From contig NZ_CP038143.1 of the NCBI RefSeq assembly GCF_006542375.1, positions 372,001 through 436,000 of the forward strand: 64,000 nucleotides of DNA, in the 5' to 3' direction. This document shows positions 60,511 to 64,000 of the stretch, piece by piece; the first letter of the stretch is position 1; each line of letters starts with the position of its first letter. Below the pieces are notes generated by a model. That model saw only the letters and a list, made by a program, of their open reading frames with translations, searched no databases and was not told the origin of the DNA. The position numbers and the translations under genes are program-made. The stretch comes from Oecophyllibacter saccharovorans. Its GTDB lineage: Bacteria > Pseudomonadota > Alphaproteobacteria > Acetobacterales > Acetobacteraceae.

Positions 60511-62160
60511 TCACCGCAGGGGCGGAAACAGGAGGCGGAAAACCGTTCCACGCGGCACGCCGTCTTCTGAGGCTTCTGGGGTGCCAGTTCCGCTGCTGGA
60601 AGGGGGCTGCACCTTCCAGGCGGGACCGTCACCTATCTCCAGGCGGGCCTCGTGAAGACGGACGATGGCGGCCACCAGGCTCAATCCCAGACCGCTGCCT
60701 GGAATGTGGCGACTCTTGTCAGCACGATAAAAACGGCCGAGCACCGCTTCACGCTCTTCAGGTGGAATGCCCGGGCCCGTATCGCCAATTTCAAACCAGC
60801 TTTCTCCCTGGGCATTCTGCCCGCTCCGGATCACGACCTTGCCGCCGGCCGGAGTGAATTTCAGGGCGTTGTCCAACAGATTGGCCAGCACCTCATTGAG
60901 CAGGTCGGCATCGCCGACCAGCGGCAGGACGGCCTGCGAGCGCCCGGAAACCGGAGGGCCGCTGAAAGTCGGCCCTTCTGCCGGTTGCAGCGAAAGCGTG
61001 ATGCCCTTTGTTTCCGCCATGGGTTCGTAGAGATCGGCCATCGCTGCAACCAACGGCGCCAGGTCCATGGTATCAAAGCCTGCACGGCGCTGACCGCTTT
61101 CAATCTCGCCGATCCGTAGCAGGGAGGTGATGACCGAAAAGCACTGCTCCAGATCCGCCCGGCAGCGCAGCAGCGCCTCTTCCACCTTTTCCAGCTGACC
61201 GGCCGGAACTTGGACCAGACTGCTCGAAGCGGGTGACTCCAGGGACAGCTCAGGGCCCGACAGGGATTGATCCCCCCCCTGGGCGTAGTGGCGCGCCAGA
61301 ACCTGCTGCTGCAGTGCAACAGCCCGATCAAGCCGGGCCTGCACCCGCGCCAGGGGCGTGCGCAGATCATGGGCAATACTGTTTCCCACATCGCGCATGT
61401 CTTCCATGAGGTGCTGAAGGCGATCAAGCATGCGGTTGACGGAACGCGCCAGAAGCTGGAAATCGTCCCGACCACTGCCGAGAGGGAAGCGCTCGTGCAG
61501 ATCGCCTTTCATGATCCGCTCCAGCGCCTCATGAATGACCTTGATGTGCACCAGGGTCCTCTGGCTCAGGAACAGGCCGGCCAGCAGCGCGAACAGAGCA
61601 ACGGGCAGCACGGAATACATGGCGGTTTTACGTGCCATGCGCCGCAGCTCATCGGCCGTGTGCCGCGACCGCTCCACCACCAGGAGACGCGGCTGGCCAT
61701 CCACGCCCTTCACCCGCACCACCAGAAAGCGCATCGCCGTTTCAGTTCCGTCCGGCAGGGTGACGGTCAGCGGCTGCACCTTGAGGGCGCGGAAGGAAAC
61801 GGGGCCTGGGGGTGGGGCCTGAAGGCCCGGGGGCCAGCGGCGGATATCACCTCCGACATGGTGGTGCTGAAGATCAAACAACCCGGCGCCGTTGAGCAGG
61901 ACCCGCAACTCGTTGGTGCTGCGGTCGTGCAGGGTGACTTCCAGCTCACGCGGCGTCTCCTGGGCCAGCATCTCGGCAGCGCCCTGAAGAATTTCGCTGG
62001 TCCGGTGCTGGTCAAAAGCGTTCATCTGCCAGCACAGCAGGCCCAGCTGCAGCCCCATGCCCAGCACGATGACGCACACCAGGCCGAGTGTCAGGCGGAA
62101 AGGCGCTGTGCGGAACAGTTCCGCAGGCGGGCGCAGCGCATTCCAGAACACGCGTTTCAT
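60511..62160 (-). CDS. two-component sensor histidine kinase
   Basis: This 549-residue membrane kinase has helices at about residues 22-46 and 182-200 enclosing a periplasmic sensor of about 135 residues, then HAMP and HisKA. The phosphoacceptor is His264 in SIAHDLRTPL. A loop of about 35 residues widens the dimerisation hairpin. The ATPase domain shows the N-box LANLLDNALKF, then GDTGPGIP and GSGLGLSL. The start overlaps the response regulator by ATGA. The gene lies directly ahead of the efflux operon, whose expression it probably controls; the signal is unknown. Confidence 0.94.
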   Translation of the reverse strand: MKRVFWNALRPPAELFRTAPFRLTLGLVCVIVLGMGLQLGLLCWQMNAFDQHRTSEILQGAAEMLAQETPRELEVTLHDRSTNELRVLLNGAGLFDLQHHHVGGDIRRWPPGLQAPPPGPVSFRALKVQPLTVTLPDGTETAMRFLVVRVKGVDGQPRLLVVERSRHTADELRRMARKTAMYSVLPVALFALLAGLFLSQRTLVHIKVIHEALERIMKGDLHERFPLGSGRDDFQLLARSVNRMLDRLQHLMEDMRDVGNSIAHDLRTPLARVQARLDRAVALQQQVLARHYAQGGDQSLSGPELSLESPASSSLVQVPAGQLEKVEEALLRCRADLEQCFSVITSLLRIGEIESGQRRAGFDTMDLAPLVAAMADLYEPMAETKGITLSLQPAEGPTFSGPPVSGRSQAVLPLVGDADLLNEVLANLLDNALKFTPAGGKVVIRSGQNAQGESWFEIGDTGPGIPPEEREAVLGRFYRADKSRHIPGSGLGLSLVAAIVRLHEARLEIGDGPAWKVQPPSSSGTGTPEASEDGVPRGTVFRLLFPPLR

Positions 62161-62870
62161 CCCCGGGTGCGCAGGCAGAATCCGGCGCCGCGGATACTCT
62201 CTATGATCGAGGCTTCCCCCGGCGCGTCAATCTTGCGCCGCAGCTTGCCCACATGAACATCGACCAGATTGGTCTGGGGAATGAAACGATAGTTCCAGAC
62301 GTCCTCCAGCAGCATGCTGCGGGTCAGGACAGTGTCAGGCCGGCGCATCATGTATTCCAGCAGGCGGAATTCACGCGGCAGCAGGTCGATCTCCCGCGCT
62401 CCCCGGCGCACCGTGCGTTCGATCAGGTCCATTTCCAGCTCGCCCGCCCGCAGGACGGTGGCACGCGTTTCAATGGGGCGCCGCAGCAGCGCTTCCAGGC
62501 GGGCCACCAGCTCTTCCATAGCAAAAGGTTTGGTAAGGTAATCATCCCCCCCGGCCTTGAGGCCGTTCACCCGGTCATCCACCGCCGAGAGAGCGGACAG
62601 CACCAGGACGGGAACGGGATTGCCCTGACCACGCAGAGCGGCCAGCACTTCCAGCCCTTCCATCTCCGGCAGCATGCGATCGATGATCAACAGGTCATAC
62701 ACGCCGCTCCGGGCGGCCTGCAGACCGCCCGTCCCTGTCGCTTCGCGCTGCAGCTCATAACCACGCGCCGTCAGTTCTTCAACGATTTCACCAGCCAGGC
62801 TTTCATCGTCCTCAACGAGAAGAACACGCGGCGCGGTTTCCCGCTCCCTGCTGCCGTCAGCCTCTGTCAT
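62157..62870 (-). CDS. OmpR-family response regulator
   Basis: This 237-residue regulator has a receiver domain with the acidic pocket at residues 20-22, phosphoacceptor Asp64 (LIIDRMLPEMEG) and Lys114 (YLTKPF). A winged-helix DNA-binding domain follows from about residue 140, with LLPREFRLLEYMMRRP and ending RRKIDAPGEASIIESIRGAGF. It is co-transcribed with the kinase by a four-base overlap. The neighbouring RND operon is the likely target, by analogy with efflux-linked systems such as BaeSR and CusRS. Confidence 0.95.
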   Translation of the reverse strand: MTEADGSRERETAPRVLLVEDDESLAGEIVEELTARGYELQREATGTGGLQAARSGVYDLLIIDRMLPEMEGLEVLAALRGQGNPVPVLVLSALSAVDDRVNGLKAGGDDYLTKPFAMEELVARLEALLRRPIETRATVLRAGELEMDLIERTVRRGAREIDLLPREFRLLEYMMRRPDTVLTRSMLLEDVWNYRFIPQTNLVDVHVGKLRRKIDAPGEASIIESIRGAGFCLRTRG

Positions 62871-62982
62871 ACCCCTATCTCCCTGCCTTTCGCCTATCAG
62901 GACATGCGTCCTTTCCCTGGCAGGCGGTTACTCCGGCCCTCTCAGGGAACAGCATCTTAGGGAAATTGCAGGGAGAAAAAAA

Positions 62983-62996
62983 TAAAACCGGTTTTA
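62983..62996. other. 14-base palindrome between rmuC and the response regulator
   Basis: TAAAACCGGTTTTA is a perfect palindrome, followed on the minus strand by a run of seven T. It lies 37 bases after the rmuC stop. It could act as a weak terminator or be a protein-binding site. A second dyad, AGGAC-ATGC-GTCCT, is at 62899-62912, 29 bases ahead of the regulator start. Confidence 0.4.
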
Positions 62997-63032
62997 GCGC
63001 CTCTGCTGCACAAACAGGTCCGCTTCAGCCGA

Positions 63033-64000
63033 TCAGGAACCGGAAGATAAGCGCTGGGAAGCGGCAGCCGTTTCATCGTTCTGGAAATCCGTCTCCCCTG
63101 CATCGGCGGAATCCACCTCTCCAAGGGCGTTGAGCTTGCGGCCCAGCACCCTGGTCCGGCGGCGCGCCTCTTCGATCGTGTTGCCGATCGTGCCGGCATT
63201 GCGCTGGAGTTTTTCCAGCACCTGGTCCATGCGCAGCATTTCCTGGCGTGTTTCCCCAAGCAGGCCGGCAATCATTTCCGTGCGCTCTTCCAGCGCCATC
63301 GTCACGTAACCGAGATGCACGCTCCGCAGCAGCCCGGGCAGCAGTGACGGGCCCAGCACGAGAACACGGCGCGTGCGCCCGACTTCATCAATCAGCCCCG
63401 GAATATGCGCAATTTCCGCATACAACCCATCAGTCGGCACGTACAGCACAGCAAATTCCACCGTGATGGGCGGGCGGATGTATTTATCAGCGATCTTGCG
63501 GGCTTCAAGACGCACCACATTCTCCAGCGCCTTGCGTGCCGCCTTCTCTTCCTCCGCCTCTCCCGTTTCCACGGCATTGAGCAGGCGTTCGTAGGCTTCC
63601 GTGGGAAACTTGCTGTCGATAGCCAGCACAGGCGCACGCGCCGTCCCCCTGACAGGCATGCGCAAGGCGAATTCCACCACCTCGCCACTTTCAGGTGAAA
63701 GGCGGAAATCACGCTCATAGCTTCCGGCAGGCAGAATGTCATCCAGGATGGCCTGACATTGCGCCTCGCCCCAGCCCCCACGTGTTTTCACGTTGGAGAA
63801 CAGCTTTCTGAGGTCACCGATCTGGGCCGTCATGCCCTGTACTTCACCCACCGCTTTCTGCAGGGCGGCAAACTGTTCCACAACGCGCTGGAAGCTGCTT
63901 TCCATCTGGCGCTCCACCGCCTCCTGCAGGCGCTGGTTCACACTCGCCTGCAGCTGCGCCATCTGCTCCTGCTGCAACGTGCCCATCTCGCGCAGCCCTT
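63033..64000 (-). CDS. rmuC: DNA recombination protein RmuC (5' end outside window)
   Basis: The visible 322 residues contain a coiled-coil start (QEQMAQLQASVNQRLQEAVE-like heptads), then the RmuC core with GGWGEAQCQAILDDILP and LAIDSKFPTEAYERLL. RmuC is a nuclease-fold protein that limits DNA inversions between short repeats. The frame has no stop up to 64000, and RmuC proteins usually have a longer N-terminal coiled coil and membrane anchor, so the start is probably beyond the window. The ATG at 63986 is only an internal possibility. Confidence 0.92.
   Translation of the reverse strand, partial: GLREMGTLQQEQMAQLQASVNQRLQEAVERQMESSFQRVVEQFAALQKAVGEVQGMTAQIGDLRKLFSNVKTRGGWGEAQCQAILDDILPAGSYERDFRLSPESGEVVEFALRMPVRGTARAPVLAIDSKFPTEAYERLLNAVETGEAEEEKAARKALENVVRLEARKIADKYIRPPITVEFAVLYVPTDGLYAEIAHIPGLIDEVGRTRRVLVLGPSLLPGLLRSVHLGYVTMALEERTEMIAGLLGETRQEMLRMDQVLEKLQRNAGTIGNTIEEARRRTRVLGRKLNALGEVDSADAGETDFQNDETAAASQRLSSGS

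Noticed and set aside
60195-60632. 145-codon minus-strand frame between the kinase and the RND permease
   Set aside because: It overlaps the kinase 3' end and the permease 5' end in another frame, has many Cys, Arg and Pro residues, and lacks a plausible domain.

Overview
The window looks like a chromosomal core region of an alphaproteobacterium, most likely an acetic acid bacterium (Acetobacteraceae). This rests on the high GC content, a CcrM-type GANTC methyltransferase, a C-minus S14, a short-LID adenylate kinase, the MoxR/DUF58/DUF4159 and DUF1285/CCA gene sets, and NodT-type outer-membrane factors. The genus is inferred from gene content, not from a database search. I saw no rRNA or tRNA genes, CRISPR arrays, insertion sequences or phage genes.

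Layout. 1-2.8 kb (minus): the start of an MsbA-type ABC exporter, CCA tRNA nucleotidyltransferase and a DUF1285 protein. 3.25-10.45 kb (plus): a tightly overlapping operon of MoxR AAA+ ATPase, DUF58 protein, a BatA/DUF4159 membrane protein and a large VWA/amidotransferase-like membrane protein, then an ankyrin-like exported protein. 11.3-14.5 kb (minus): CcrM methyltransferase with RNase HII, a GYF_2-domain membrane protein and a CsbD/DUF883-type small protein. 15.3-24.7 kb (plus): a full MdtABC-type RND efflux operon with its outer-membrane factor. 24.8-25.0 kb (minus): a 64-residue cysteine-rich one-helix protein.

25.2-53.5 kb (minus) is one near-continuous ribosomal and transcription supercluster. 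In transcription order it holds rplK-rplA, rplJ-rplL, rpoB-rpoC, rpsL-rpsG-tuf, the S10 and spc operons with secY and adk, and rpsM-rpsK-rpoA-rplQ. fusA is missing between rpsG and tuf, and secE-nusG are missing upstream of rplK. Several intergenic hairpins look like terminators, attenuators or autoregulatory leaders, and three alphaproteobacterial-type promoters can be proposed.

53.75-62.9 kb (minus) is a second tripartite RND system transcribed after an OmpR-type two-component pair that probably controls it. Its outer-membrane factor gene has a one-base frameshift in a short G run. The window ends inside rmuC.

No clearly new multi-gene system is evident. The best leads are: the frameshifted outer-membrane factor; three GANTC sites spaced about one helical turn apart in front of the ccrM operon; the loss of fusA and secE-nusG from their usual places; a long hairpin between rplE and rpsN; operator-like dyads ahead of the MdtABC operon; and perfect tandem repeats in the promoter of the CsbD-like gene.
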